NCBI GenBank assembly: GCA_002428985.1
Contig: DIYL01000059.1
Span: 174,872-238,871 of the forward strand
Length of the DNA: 64,000 nt
Direction: 5' to 3'
DNA from: Anaerolineales bacterium UBA6055
Lineage (GTDB): Bacteria > Chloroflexota > Anaerolineae > Aggregatilineales > Phototrophicaceae
Position 1 is the stretch's first letter. Each line of letters opens with the position of its first letter. The notes beneath the pieces are model-generated. The model was not told the DNA's origin, made no database searches, and worked only from the letters and a program-made list of their open reading frames with translations. The position numbers were made by a program, and so were the translations under genes. Of the stretch, positions 41,522-50,668 are shown piece by piece.

Positions 41522-42544
41522 ATGGATTATAGATTACTTGGTAAATCAGGCTTTAGTGTACCGGTACTTAGTTTCGGAACAGCTACTTTTGGGAGTGGTC
41601 ATGAGTTTTTCAAGAAATGGGGAAGCGCAGACGTTGAACAAGCGCGTCGCCTTGTTGATATTTGTTTAAATGCAGGGGTAAATCTGTTTGACACCGCAGA
41701 TGTATACTCAAATGGACAGTCCGAAGAAGTACTGGGACAAGCAATCAGTGGACGACGCGATAAAGTGCTGATTTCGACGAAAGCCACATTTCGCATGAGT
41801 GACAATCCGAACGATGTAGGGTCATCACGCCATCACTTAATTAAAGCATGCGAAAACAGCTTGCGTCGCCTTGGTACAGACTACATTGATATTTACACAA
41901 TGCACGGATTCGATGCACGAACATCAGTTGAAGAGACCTTGCGTGCCCTTGATACGTTGGTACAAAGTGGCAAAGTACGTTATATTGCCTGTTCCAATTT
42001 TTCAGGCTGGCATTTAATGAAATCACTAGCAATTTCAGAGAAGTATGGTTGGGCACGGTATATGGCACATCAGGCTCACTATTCTCTTGTTAGGCGAGAA
42101 TACGAGTGGGAATTAATGCCCTTAGCCCTCGATCAAAATGTCAGTACACTTGTATGGGGTCCATTGACACAAGGACGACTCAGTGGCAAATTCCGTCGTA
42201 GCCAACCAATTCCCGAAGGGAGCCGTATCGCACAAGGAGCTGGCGAAGGCCCTGACATCCCCGATGAATGGTTGTATGATGTCGTAGATGTCCTAGATGC
42301 AATCAGTCATGAAACCAATAAAACAGTCGCTCAGGTTGCACTCAACTGGTTACTCCAAAGACCAACTGTCGCTAGCGTTATTATTGGCGCACGCAATGAA
42401 GAACAATTAGTCGAGAACTTAGGGGCTGCTGGCTGGAGTTTAACCGAAGAACAGATAGCGCGTTTGGACGCTGTGAGTAAAACCGATATGATTTATCCAT
42501 ATTGGCATCAACATGGCTTCAACCGTAACCCCTTCCCAACTTAG
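41522..42544 (+). CDS. Aldo/keto reductase
   Basis: 340 residues with the TIM-barrel pattern of NADPH-dependent oxidoreductases. Active-site elements: NLFDTADVYSNGQSE (Asp and Tyr), KVLISTKATF (Lys), IDIYTMHGFD (His), and the coenzyme-binding end VIIGARNEEQLVENL. It resembles the YajO/AKR11-13-like group. Substrate unknown. A very strong hairpin follows 40 bases after the stop. Confidence 0.93.
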   Translation: MDYRLLGKSGFSVPVLSFGTATFGSGHEFFKKWGSADVEQARRLVDICLNAGVNLFDTADVYSNGQSEEVLGQAISGRRDKVLISTKATFRMSDNPNDVGSSRHHLIKACENSLRRLGTDYIDIYTMHGFDARTSVEETLRALDTLVQSGKVRYIACSNFSGWHLMKSLAISEKYGWARYMAHQAHYSLVRREYEWELMPLALDQNVSTLVWGPLTQGRLSGKFRRSQPIPEGSRIAQGAGEGPDIPDEWLYDVVDVLDAISHETNKTVAQVALNWLLQRPTVASVIIGARNEEQLVENLGAAGWSLTEEQIARLDAVSKTDMIYPYWHQHGFNRNPFPT

Positions 42545-42583
42545 AAAATTCTGGCAAGTGTTCAGATTACCCAAAATTCGAAT

Positions 42584-42610
42584 GAGAGGGGCGTTTTTCA
42601 CGCCCCTCTC
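42584..42610. terminator. Strong hairpin between convergent genes
   Basis: GAGAGGGGCG-TTTTTCA-CGCCCCTCTC, a perfect 10-bp GC-rich stem. No T-run follows on either side, but its place between the ends of 41522 and 42699 suggests a bidirectional terminator. Confidence 0.7.
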
Positions 42611-42698
42611 TAACTGTACAATACGCCACCCCTGAAGCATTTTTACCCATCTGGTAGTATCTCAAGTACCTAAGAAAAATCAAATTTGGATGTTGTGA

Positions 42699-43586
42699 TT
42701 ACAATGTCTCCAAACAGATGCCGTAAACGTAGATTGTTCCAGTTGAAGATGAGCCACCGACTGGCAACCACTCACGATGTATAATGACAACCTGATTAAC
42801 TGTTTTGTTCGGGTCAGATTGGGGAACACTATAAGATTGTGTACCAACAAAACCACTGGACGGTATATCAAAGTTAGGCATATTCAGTTCCTCTTGTGTT
42901 CCATCTGTATAGACGTATCGAATGTAGTTTTGATTGATATTGTTGTTTCGACTATTCCCACCTGAGCAGTCCCAATCAATAGAAACACCTGTAATATTAC
43001 TCAAGTTCAGACCTGTTGGACTGACAAATGCTACACGGAAACAACCCACAGCATACTGCTGATTAGAGCGCATACGGTAGCGATTGCTCTGGAATTCCCC
43101 GCTACTTGATGAGTCACCCCAACCTTGAGAGCCTTGTGTAAAGTCCCAACAGACCGAGGGTGGTTCGCCACTCACACTGAGTGTTACTATAAACGCCGTA
43201 TCACTATAAATTTCGAAGCGTTTGACCTGCTTACCATCCAAATCATTGACACTCGTCAGGTCATGCACAACATCATTACAATCCGTATACCGTGCGGACG
43301 GAAATCCTGTCGGAGTGGTATGACCACTGACTGACACAATAGTCAAATACGAACATGCTGTATCCAATGCAAATGTGTAAATACCCTTAAACACACCATC
43401 CGTGTCGGCGGTGTCTTGATTGACTGTCCAGACACCCGTAGTTTCATTAACTTGTGGATCAGGTTGCGTATTACTGTCATCACCAACGAGTGTTTCACCA
43501 CCGCGCCAATTGAGCAGTTGTTCGATAATCGCTTGATTTTCATCTACGCTGGTTACAAGGTCATTTAATATACTGTTGAATGTCAT
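42699..43586 (-). CDS. Uncharacterised protein, beta-rich C-terminal domain
   Basis: 295 residues, no signal peptide. The N-terminus is a short helical piece (NSILNDLVTSVDENQAIIEQLL). Two beta-rich regions follow; the second (VCWDFTQGSQGWGDSSSSGEF to YVYGICLETL) has the aromatic and Gly/Asn-rich pattern of jelly-roll carbohydrate-binding modules or of phage and contractile-tail surface proteins. Last of a three-gene operon; starts 2 bases after the end of the propeller gene at 43589. Confidence 0.65.
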   Translation of the reverse strand: MTFNSILNDLVTSVDENQAIIEQLLNWRGGETLVGDDSNTQPDPQVNETTGVWTVNQDTADTDGVFKGIYTFALDTACSYLTIVSVSGHTTPTGFPSARYTDCNDVVHDLTSVNDLDGKQVKRFEIYSDTAFIVTLSVSGEPPSVCWDFTQGSQGWGDSSSSGEFQSNRYRMRSNQQYAVGCFRVAFVSPTGLNLSNITGVSIDWDCSGGNSRNNNINQNYIRYVYTDGTQEELNMPNFDIPSSGFVGTQSYSVPQSDPNKTVNQVVIIHREWLPVGGSSSTGTIYVYGICLETL

Positions 43587-43588
43587 AA

Positions 43589-44662
43589 TTATTCTCTCTC
43601 TAATTTGATTTCAAATATTGCGCAACCGCTATTTACATCCCATTGATAAATGGAATCCGAGCTTGCTGAAAATACTGTTTGGCTATCATCCGTCCACTCA
43701 ACATCAAAAACATCATTCTCGTGAACATCAAGTACATATGTGATAGCCTGTGAATCTACATCACGTATGACTATCCCACCAACCGCATCCGAAAAATCAT
43801 CATTAACAATGCGTCCACCCTGAGCTATCCATTGTTCATCAGATGAGGCTTTTGTAATCAACACACCATGTCTAATCTTTGACCAAGATGCAATAATAGA
43901 CCCACTATTTCGTTCAATAATCTCTACATGTCCATTACCAGAAACAAGCAAACTTATATCTATCCAATTTAAGGAACTTATTTGTTCATAAAAGTTAGTA
44001 TCATGTACCTCAAATACCGACCAGTCATCAGTATCCCACAAATGTATTTGGATATTATCTGCATAAGCGAAATGTTTCCCATCCGATGACCAACCGATAA
44101 TTTCAGTATACGGATTTAATATGTAGTTACCTACATATGTCAGTACAACTTCCTGAGACTCCACATCCCAAACTCGAACAGATTCACCGTTTGCTCCAGT
44201 CATTTTGCCGACTAAGGCGATATATTGACCATCTGGTGACCAGCTTACATGTGGATAGCTATTCTGTTGAGAAAGTGAAATTGTGGATAAGATTGTGTGT
44301 GTAGCAGTATCTCGAATTTCTAGGAATGTGTCAATCGTATCAGTCCCATCATCCCGACTGGCATGATGAAGAATGGCATATCGGTTACCTTCAGGGTCAA
44401 ATTCAACGACCTGAATAAAACTTGCGTCTGAAAATATCTCTTCAGATACCATTCCCTGTGTTGTGTAATCGACAAAGTAGAGTTTGTTTTCACTAGCGAT
44501 TGCCAGCTTATTATCTGCAATATCAAAAGTTCGAATATACCTTAGTTCAAGCGGTATAATAATTGTATTATCGTCACAAGTTGGACTAGCTGAAACAGTA
44601 GTAGTTACAAGACAAAATAGAGAGAATGCAAAAATCATCACAATATGAAGTCGAATTTTCAT
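43589..44662 (-). CDS. Secreted WD40-like beta-propeller protein
   Basis: 357 residues from the ATG at 44662, two bases after the upstream stop and preceded by AAGGG; a longer frame to 44725 would overlap that gene. Signal peptide KIRLHIVMIFAFSLFCLVTT with cleavage near VSA-SP. Blade motifs: HVSWSPDGQYIALVGK, IIGWSSDGKHFAYAD, VEWTDDSQTVFSASSD. Two cysteines, one at each end (PTCDD and SGCAIFE), could close the ring. Function unknown. Confidence 0.8.
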   Translation of the reverse strand: MKIRLHIVMIFAFSLFCLVTTTVSASPTCDDNTIIIPLELRYIRTFDIADNKLAIASENKLYFVDYTTQGMVSEEIFSDASFIQVVEFDPEGNRYAILHHASRDDGTDTIDTFLEIRDTATHTILSTISLSQQNSYPHVSWSPDGQYIALVGKMTGANGESVRVWDVESQEVVLTYVGNYILNPYTEIIGWSSDGKHFAYADNIQIHLWDTDDWSVFEVHDTNFYEQISSLNWIDISLLVSGNGHVEIIERNSGSIIASWSKIRHGVLITKASSDEQWIAQGGRIVNDDFSDAVGGIVIRDVDSQAITYVLDVHENDVFDVEWTDDSQTVFSASSDSIYQWDVNSGCAIFEIKLERE

Positions 44663-44664
44663 GT

Positions 44665-46230
44665 CTAGCACCCTTGATAAATATTGGGTTCGACCACATA
44701 ATCTGCCATTCTCACAAATACCCAATCTGGTCGGGGACCCTCAGAAGTAAGAAACGGTGTATATCCTCCCCGCATTCTATCAATATATTCACTCATAGTT
44801 GAGAATCCATAATATGCTGGATTATCTGTATAGGAAAGAGAAGGAATCTCCATTGCTGAAAAATAGAACGGCCTAGGTCGCACATCTTGTAACCAACCTG
44901 TTGCATCAGTCGTACCATCATTTTTGTATCCATAAGCAAAATCAACAACGTATGGTACTTCTTTGCCATTGTATTGTCTTTCTATGGTAAACACGGCATT
45001 ACTTTCAGTATTTGGTTCTGTATTGAGCTTTGCATTTAATCCATTGTCTTTATCAGTGGCAGGTCCCCAACCGACAATCAAAAAACCATGAAACTCTGTA
45101 TTGGGTCCAACAACAACATAATCGCCAGTTTCTAATAGATTGAGGGGTGATTCACTAAATAATTGATAAATTATGCTTTGGAACTCTTCTTCTGATGTCT
45201 GATAAGTCCCTTGACTAAAATTCATATGAGCATTCAAAGTATCAAATGAAAAAACACTATTTATCTCACCATAATAATTAGCGATACTACCATGGTCTTT
45301 CCAAGTAAAAGTTGCAACATTAGTAATATCTTGAGCACCAGATTGGCAACAAACTCGCCAACCCGCATTACGTATGTTACTCAAAACAATTGGCTCAACA
45401 ACACAATCCTCATCCTCACCTTCAATTTCAATTGTTTTTTCAACCATTGGTAAATTGCCACCGACATGTAAGCATTCTGATATAAAGATAGATGAACCTG
45501 TCTTGCCAACTTGTCCTGCAGTTGGGGTGATGTGGTCAAGAATTCCAGTCTGATACCAGAAATTGCCACCAACCCCTTTAATAATGTCACCAGAAAGTTG
45601 ATTACCTGAACCGAACGGAAATCCGGGTGGATTATCGGTTGCTAGATTTTCAAAGTTGATACGACTTCTATCAATCGCATACTGAGCAACACCTTCACGA
45701 TCATAGGGATAATTTGGCGGATTATTCCACAGTTGACTTAATGTAAGTCCTATACCAAAAGTTGAATCATTTAAGGAATCTTGCATTATTGTTCGGAACA
45801 CGACAGTAGTATCATCAACCAACTCTGTCAAACTAGCCAATTCCCCTTCAATCAGAAGATTAATTAACCTTGCGAGGTTTGTGGGTTGAATATTGTTCAT
45901 AATAATAATCACAAGCGCATCAACCAACTCAGTAAAGGTTCGATTAGACAGCGAATCAGGAGTCGTTTGACTTGTAATGCCTGTATGCTCTCTAATATCA
46001 GCAATCACCTTATCTTTTAATTCTTGGCTTTCATTTAAAATAATATCTAAATAGAATCGAGCTTTACTATGCTCATTCGATGCAATAACCAAATCAAAAT
46101 ATGCCTCTGATGAATATGGTTTTCCACCGTATGCAATTTGAGCTTTTTCTAAATTATTAGTTGCTCGTTTATGTAAACGGCTTGCTTCACTGAGGAGTAC
46201 AACAGTTTTTTGGTAGTCACTAATACTCAT
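44665..46230 (-). CDS. Uncharacterised large protein, first gene of operon
   Basis: 521 residues from the ATG at 46230 (the in-frame TTG at 46248 is weaker). The N-terminal 110 residues are helical (QKTVVLLSEASRLHKRATNNLEKAQ). The C-terminal half contains a stretch (LETGDYVVVGPNTEFHGFLI, then VGWGP) that recalls the GD....HG..VG pattern of NlpC/P60 or CHAP-type cysteine peptidases, and a Cys upstream in FISECLHVGGN. No clear catalytic triad can be proven, so I leave the function open. It forms a compact operon with 43589 and 42699 (gaps of 2 bases). Confidence 0.65.
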   Translation of the reverse strand: MSISDYQKTVVLLSEASRLHKRATNNLEKAQIAYGGKPYSSEAYFDLVIASNEHSKARFYLDIILNESQELKDKVIADIREHTGITSQTTPDSLSNRTFTELVDALVIIIMNNIQPTNLARLINLLIEGELASLTELVDDTTVVFRTIMQDSLNDSTFGIGLTLSQLWNNPPNYPYDREGVAQYAIDRSRINFENLATDNPPGFPFGSGNQLSGDIIKGVGGNFWYQTGILDHITPTAGQVGKTGSSIFISECLHVGGNLPMVEKTIEIEGEDEDCVVEPIVLSNIRNAGWRVCCQSGAQDITNVATFTWKDHGSIANYYGEINSVFSFDTLNAHMNFSQGTYQTSEEEFQSIIYQLFSESPLNLLETGDYVVVGPNTEFHGFLIVGWGPATDKDNGLNAKLNTEPNTESNAVFTIERQYNGKEVPYVVDFAYGYKNDGTTDATGWLQDVRPRPFYFSAMEIPSLSYTDNPAYYGFSTMSEYIDRMRGGYTPFLTSEGPRPDWVFVRMADYVVEPNIYQGC

Positions 46231-46353
46231 ATTAGAATCTCGATGCAATAATTTAATCAGTTATGATAAGCTTACTAACTTTTTTTGATAAATTGCAAGT
46301 ATTTAGTTTTAACAATCGGTTAAGCGTAGGGGAATCATAGTATCAGAACACGC

Positions 46354-46378
46354 AAAAAAAGCCCCGCTTCCACGGGGC
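46354..46378 (-). terminator. Rho-independent terminator, minus strand
   Basis: On the minus strand GCCCCG-TGGAAG-CGGGGC is followed by seven T. A perfect 6-bp GC stem with a 6-base loop. It faces away from the 44665 operon and ends whatever is transcribed leftward from 46379-46500. Confidence 0.85.
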
Positions 46379-46494
46379 ATTTCTGTCTGGGTCAATCGCA
46401 TAAGCCGCATTTTGTCCTTTTTAGTAGATTTTAGGCAAATAACCATCGTAGAACGCATCTTATTTCGGTTTATTTGTAGGCTTGCATTATCCGC
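46354..46494 (-). ncRNA. Candidate structured small RNA
   Basis: Minus-strand transcript of about 140 nt, bounded by a promoter-like pair (TTGATT at 46529-46524, 18 bases, TATTAT at 46505-46500) and a Rho-independent terminator. In between, CAAATAAACC (46476-46467) can pair with GGTTATTTG (46444-46436), and GCAAGCC (46485-46479) with GGCTTATGC (46406-46398, one bulge). This makes one long interrupted rod with an apical CGT-TCT-ACG hairpin. The rod shape is like 6S RNA, but the sequence is not recognised. No convincing coding frame lies here. Confidence 0.5.
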
Positions 46495-46499
46495 CACCT

Positions 46500-46529
46500 A
46501 TAATATTTACAGTCCCAAAATCGAATCAA
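46500..46529 (-). promoter_or_regulatory. Predicted promoter of the small RNA
   Basis: Minus strand: TTGATT, 18 bases, TATTAT; predicted transcription start near 46494. Confidence 0.4.
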
Positions 46530-46600
46530 ACCAACAACAAACATGCCTGCTGGACGGTTTTTTGTTATCATTAAGTCAGTCAACAGAGGAGTGATTTGTT

Positions 46601-47617
46601 ATGTCGTTACCCGAGACCTACAAAAAAGTAATTATCAGACGATTCAGCAATAATCCACAAGAGGCGATGGAAGTCGTTGAAACCAAAATGCACCCCCCAC
46701 GCTCTAACGAAATTCTCGTCAAAAACATTTATGCTGGCGTAAACCTCACCGATGTCCCCCGCATGCTAGGACTCGCCAACCGATTCCAATCGCCACCATT
46801 TGACGCAGGTATCGAAGCACTCGGTGAAGTCATGCAAGTTGGCTCAGCAGTTCAAGACTTTAACGTCGGCGATACTGTCGTAACTGCATTTTTTGGTAAC
46901 GGTTACCGTGAGTATTCATTGATTGACGAACGCCTCGCCGCTGTTACCAAAGTCCGCACACCAGAACGCTTAGGCTTGGTCATTAGTGGTGCAATGGCTT
47001 CGATCATGCTGACAGTTGTCGCAGGAATCGACGAAAAAACGCCACGTCGCAAAATTCTCGTCACAGCCGGATTAGGCGATACTGGACATTACACAGTCCA
47101 ACTAGCCAAACTGATGGGACATTATGTCGTCACGACCTGTGCCGATGCTGAAGAAGCCGATATTCTGAAAGCTTATGGATGCGACCGCATTATCATACGC
47201 GATACCGAAAACCCCAAAGATGTGATTCCACGTGAGTACCCCAATGGGCTTGACCTCGTCATAGAATCATTCGGCGGGAAATTTTTTACACTCGGTCTCG
47301 ATAACCTCGCCCCACGCGGACAATTAATTAGTGCAGGAGCATTGACCGAACATACCGACATTGACGAAAACAACACCCAGCCAATCGACATCTACAACAA
47401 ACTCATCGCCAAATCCGCGACGATTCATGGGTTTAACCTCGTCGAATATGCGCAATTTATCCGCCAGCATTCGGTTCAATTAAGCAATCTCTACACCGAG
47501 GGTAAAATCAACACCCTAGTCGATGGCAATCAATTTAAAGGTATCGAGAGTATCCCATCCGCAGTTGAACATATGCTGTCTTGGAAAACACGCGGGAAAG
47601 TTATTATCGAGCTTTAG
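46601..47617 (+). CDS. Zinc-type medium-chain dehydrogenase/reductase
   Basis: 338 residues of the MDR superfamily. GroES-like N-terminal half (NEILVKNIYAGVNLTDVPR, DAGIEALGEVMQVG, FNVGDTVV) and a Rossmann half with LVTAGLGDTGHYTVQLAKLMG, where the usual AAGGVG coenzyme loop reads AGLGDTG. LVIESFGGKFFTLGLDNLAP and GQLISAGALTEH follow. Zinc ligands are lacking, as in prostaglandin-reductase and quinone-reductase-like members (ZADH2 type). AGAGGAG precedes the ATG. Substrate unknown, probably an alpha,beta-unsaturated carbonyl. Confidence 0.9.
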   Translation: MSLPETYKKVIIRRFSNNPQEAMEVVETKMHPPRSNEILVKNIYAGVNLTDVPRMLGLANRFQSPPFDAGIEALGEVMQVGSAVQDFNVGDTVVTAFFGNGYREYSLIDERLAAVTKVRTPERLGLVISGAMASIMLTVVAGIDEKTPRRKILVTAGLGDTGHYTVQLAKLMGHYVVTTCADAEEADILKAYGCDRIIIRDTENPKDVIPREYPNGLDLVIESFGGKFFTLGLDNLAPRGQLISAGALTEHTDIDENNTQPIDIYNKLIAKSATIHGFNLVEYAQFIRQHSVQLSNLYTEGKINTLVDGNQFKGIESIPSAVEHMLSWKTRGKVIIEL

Positions 47618-47706
47618 TCTGCACCGCTGATGTCACGATAATCATCAGACTATGCCATATGGTAAACTCAATATATGGCAATCATGATGAGTAATAAGGA
47701 TGGCAT

Positions 47707-49962
47707 ATGACGTTGAGCAAGTGGTTGATTGTGCTGAGTTGTTTCATCGGTTCGGTCTTTGCGAGTTATGCACAATCATTAGATACCCCGTTCCCAATAC
47801 CAACAGGGAGCATTGAGGGTAATATAAATGATACCTTCTTCACCACATTTTATAGCTTTGATGTCATACCCGATGATGTTATCACCATCACAATGGAAAA
47901 TACATCAGGTGACCTCGATCCATTCTTAAATCTCTATAATCTCAGTGGCGAGATTTTGCAATTCAATGATGATGTGGACGATGGCGCAACCCGTAACGCG
48001 CAAATCATATTTACAGCCGATGCCGAAACAACTTTTATAATTGAAGCCACCCGCTTTGAGCGTGCCGACGGGACAACCACAGGAACATATCGCCTCATTT
48101 TGGATATAGAAGGAACACTACAAACCCCTGAAGAAGTCGACCCACTGACGCTTGCACCACCCTTTGCCGTAGATTTTAGCATCATCGACTATGAAGCCTT
48201 AGATATTACCGGAACACTCAACGGTGACGATACAACCGAGCAATATTTTGCATTTACAGGATTTCAGGGCGATTTTGTACGCGTAATTACCATCACTACC
48301 GAGGGTGAATTAATCCCGATTGTGACAGTCCGCAACGCAGATTCCACTGTCATTAGCACGAGTCAAATGAATGCCAACGAGACAACCACCCTTGCCACCA
48401 TTCCCGAAGACGGCTGGTATCTCATCGAAGTAAAACAAGAATCAGGCGCAGGACAATTCCGGCTCTTTGTAGAGCAGCTCGCCCAATCCGTCATCGTACC
48501 CGATCAACCCTTATCAGGCACATTGACCGAATCTGTTCCAACGCTATCCTACGTCTTCAATGGGCGCATTAATGACACCGTGTTAGCCAGTGTTGAATTA
48601 CTAGATTATGACGAGGACGACACCGTCAAACCACAAATTTCCGTCCTCAATCTCAATCAAGAAGTCATCGGTACATTCACTAGCAAAAGTGACCGCGCCA
48701 GTGTCTTAACCGAGCTACCACGTAGTGGCCCCTATATTATTCAGATCAGCACAAGCGGGACAGCAATCGGCGGTGACATCGTTGTCGATTTACAGCAATC
48801 CGAATTCGCCATCGACAAACTCAACATCCGTGAAGCGACCTACAACGACAGCTACAAAGGCATCATTAGTAATGGTGTTGCCGTGCAATATTTTCGGTTT
48901 GTAGGTAAAGTCGGCGATATTGTCACAATCACAATGGATGCCGATGACACCATGGTGCTCGACCCATTTCTAATTTTGCTGGATAGCAATCTCAACGAGT
49001 TAGCATTTAACGATACAACAGGAAACTCTCCCAACGCCCGTATTCCGTTATTTGTCCTACCAGAAAGTGGCGAGTATCTCATCATTGCCAGCCGCGCAGG
49101 ACTTGAAGATGGAACAAGTGAAGGGCGCTATACCCTCAGCATGACAGTCGGCACGATTGAGCTACAAACAGGCAATCTGACAGCATCCCTCAATTGGGAA
49201 GGGTCTGCCGACTTAAATCTATTTGTCCGCGAGCCATCGGGTCGTGTTATATCGTGGAGTACACCAACTACCCCATCAGGCGGTAACCTACAAATTGACA
49301 GCAATACCAACTGCGAAACACCCACTTCACAACCTGTCGAGCACATTTTCTATCCCAATACCGTCGATCTACCAACAGGCGATTATACAATTTGGGTATG
49401 GTATCAAACCGTCTGTGGTATGGATGAACCCGTGCCCTTCTCGTTAAACGTCACAGCATATAATCAAGACATTCTAACGCTTGAAAACACACCCGAAAAT
49501 CCACTCACAATCGCCCCAAATCAACGCATGGAATCTGTCATTCGCGTTAACCCAACCAATGCAACCATTATAAAAGAGCGCGAATTTAGTTCACCTACCG
49601 AACAAATCACAGCTTCAACCGGAGGCGACACCCTTATCCGCTATGGAGAGACACTCTCGGACACCTTGACAAACACCGTATACGCTCGCTTTTATCAATT
49701 TATGGGTGAACCAAACGATAACATTGTCATCACTGTCGAGACACAGACCGGAAACCTTGACCCGATTGTCGTCCTACGCACCCCCGAAGATATCAACCTT
49801 GCTCAAAACGATGATGCAACACCCGACACACGTAATGCACAGATTGAATTTACGCTCGACCAAGCCGGACAATACGTGATTGCAGTCACGCGCTATGGTC
49901 TACGCGACGGCACAACCACCGGTTCGTATAATCTGACCATCACACGCACCGAAACTGAGTAG
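47707..49962 (+). CDS. Secreted multidomain protein with PPC repeats and a YfaP-like domain
   Basis: 751 residues with a signal peptide (KWLIVLSCFIGSVFASYAQS). Five PPC-type beta domains are seen at about 35-135, 170-260, 270-365, 380-480 and 650-748. The best show the pattern DPFLNLYNLSGEILQFNDD, with IEATRFERADGTTTGTYRL and its counterparts. Between the fourth and fifth lies a domain with LNWEGSADLNLFVREPSG and TGDYTIWVWYQTVCGM that resembles YfaP/DUF2135. No protease domain is present, although PPC domains usually accompany secreted peptidases. Likely an extracellular binding protein. AAGGAT precedes the ATG. Confidence 0.85.
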   Translation: MTLSKWLIVLSCFIGSVFASYAQSLDTPFPIPTGSIEGNINDTFFTTFYSFDVIPDDVITITMENTSGDLDPFLNLYNLSGEILQFNDDVDDGATRNAQIIFTADAETTFIIEATRFERADGTTTGTYRLILDIEGTLQTPEEVDPLTLAPPFAVDFSIIDYEALDITGTLNGDDTTEQYFAFTGFQGDFVRVITITTEGELIPIVTVRNADSTVISTSQMNANETTTLATIPEDGWYLIEVKQESGAGQFRLFVEQLAQSVIVPDQPLSGTLTESVPTLSYVFNGRINDTVLASVELLDYDEDDTVKPQISVLNLNQEVIGTFTSKSDRASVLTELPRSGPYIIQISTSGTAIGGDIVVDLQQSEFAIDKLNIREATYNDSYKGIISNGVAVQYFRFVGKVGDIVTITMDADDTMVLDPFLILLDSNLNELAFNDTTGNSPNARIPLFVLPESGEYLIIASRAGLEDGTSEGRYTLSMTVGTIELQTGNLTASLNWEGSADLNLFVREPSGRVISWSTPTTPSGGNLQIDSNTNCETPTSQPVEHIFYPNTVDLPTGDYTIWVWYQTVCGMDEPVPFSLNVTAYNQDILTLENTPENPLTIAPNQRMESVIRVNPTNATIIKEREFSSPTEQITASTGGDTLIRYGETLSDTLTNTVYARFYQFMGEPNDNIVITVETQTGNLDPIVVLRTPEDINLAQNDDATPDTRNAQIEFTLDQAGQYVIAVTRYGLRDGTTTGSYNLTITRTETE

Positions 49963-49989
49963 AATAGTAAAACAACGGAGCAACATCAA

Positions 49990-50559
49990 ATGGCAAGTAA
50001 CCCTATTCCACGTAAGTGGACTGTTGAAGAATATTTTGCACTTGAAGCGGAATCAGACATACGTCATGAATTTGTCGATGGTGATATTTTTGCAATGGCA
50101 GGTGGGACAGAAAACCATAGCCTTATCACTGGGAATACCTTCCTCGCAATTGGTCAGCGTGTGCGTGGGTCACATTTTCGTATGCACACCAGCGATATGC
50201 GTGTAAAAATCAGTGAAACAAAATACCTCTTTCCCGATTTTAGTGTGATATGTGGTAAAGCCGAATTTACCGACGATAAACGCACAACACTAACCAATCC
50301 GACCTTATGTGTTGAAGTTACATCACCATCGTCAATGGGATACGATAAAAACCTCAAAGGTGACTTTTACCGTAGCATTGATGCGTTACAACATTATTTA
50401 GTACTAGATCAGGGTCAAATCTATGCAAGGCTCTATACACGCCTAGAAAAAGGTTGGCTCCTACAAGAGTTCACAAACATCAGTGATACACTACCATTGC
50501 CAGCTCTAAGCCTCAATGTTCCGCTGTCAGAGATATACAGCGATATCACGTTCGAATAA
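49990..50559 (+). CDS. Uma2 family (DUF820) restriction-endonuclease-fold protein
   Basis: 189 residues. All family motifs are present: WTVEEYFALEAESDIRHEFV, DGDIFAMAGGTENHS, YLFPDFSVICGKAEF (Asp) and TLCVEVTSPSSMGYDKNLK (Glu, Lys), ending with LQHYLVLDQGQIYARLY. Third Uma2 member in the window; it looks catalytically intact. It follows the PPC protein by 27 bases, with CGGAG before the ATG, and may be cotranscribed with it. Confidence 0.9.
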   Translation: MASNPIPRKWTVEEYFALEAESDIRHEFVDGDIFAMAGGTENHSLITGNTFLAIGQRVRGSHFRMHTSDMRVKISETKYLFPDFSVICGKAEFTDDKRTTLTNPTLCVEVTSPSSMGYDKNLKGDFYRSIDALQHYLVLDQGQIYARLYTRLEKGWLLQEFTNISDTLPLPALSLNVPLSEIYSDITFE

Positions 50560-50668
50560 TTATTTGGCACGACACAAGCCATCACAAAATCATAACGGCA
50601 TCCACATGCACCAATTTTGAGTTCGCTATAAACTAACGATATCAGATAGTGGATTCAAAGGCATCGTT

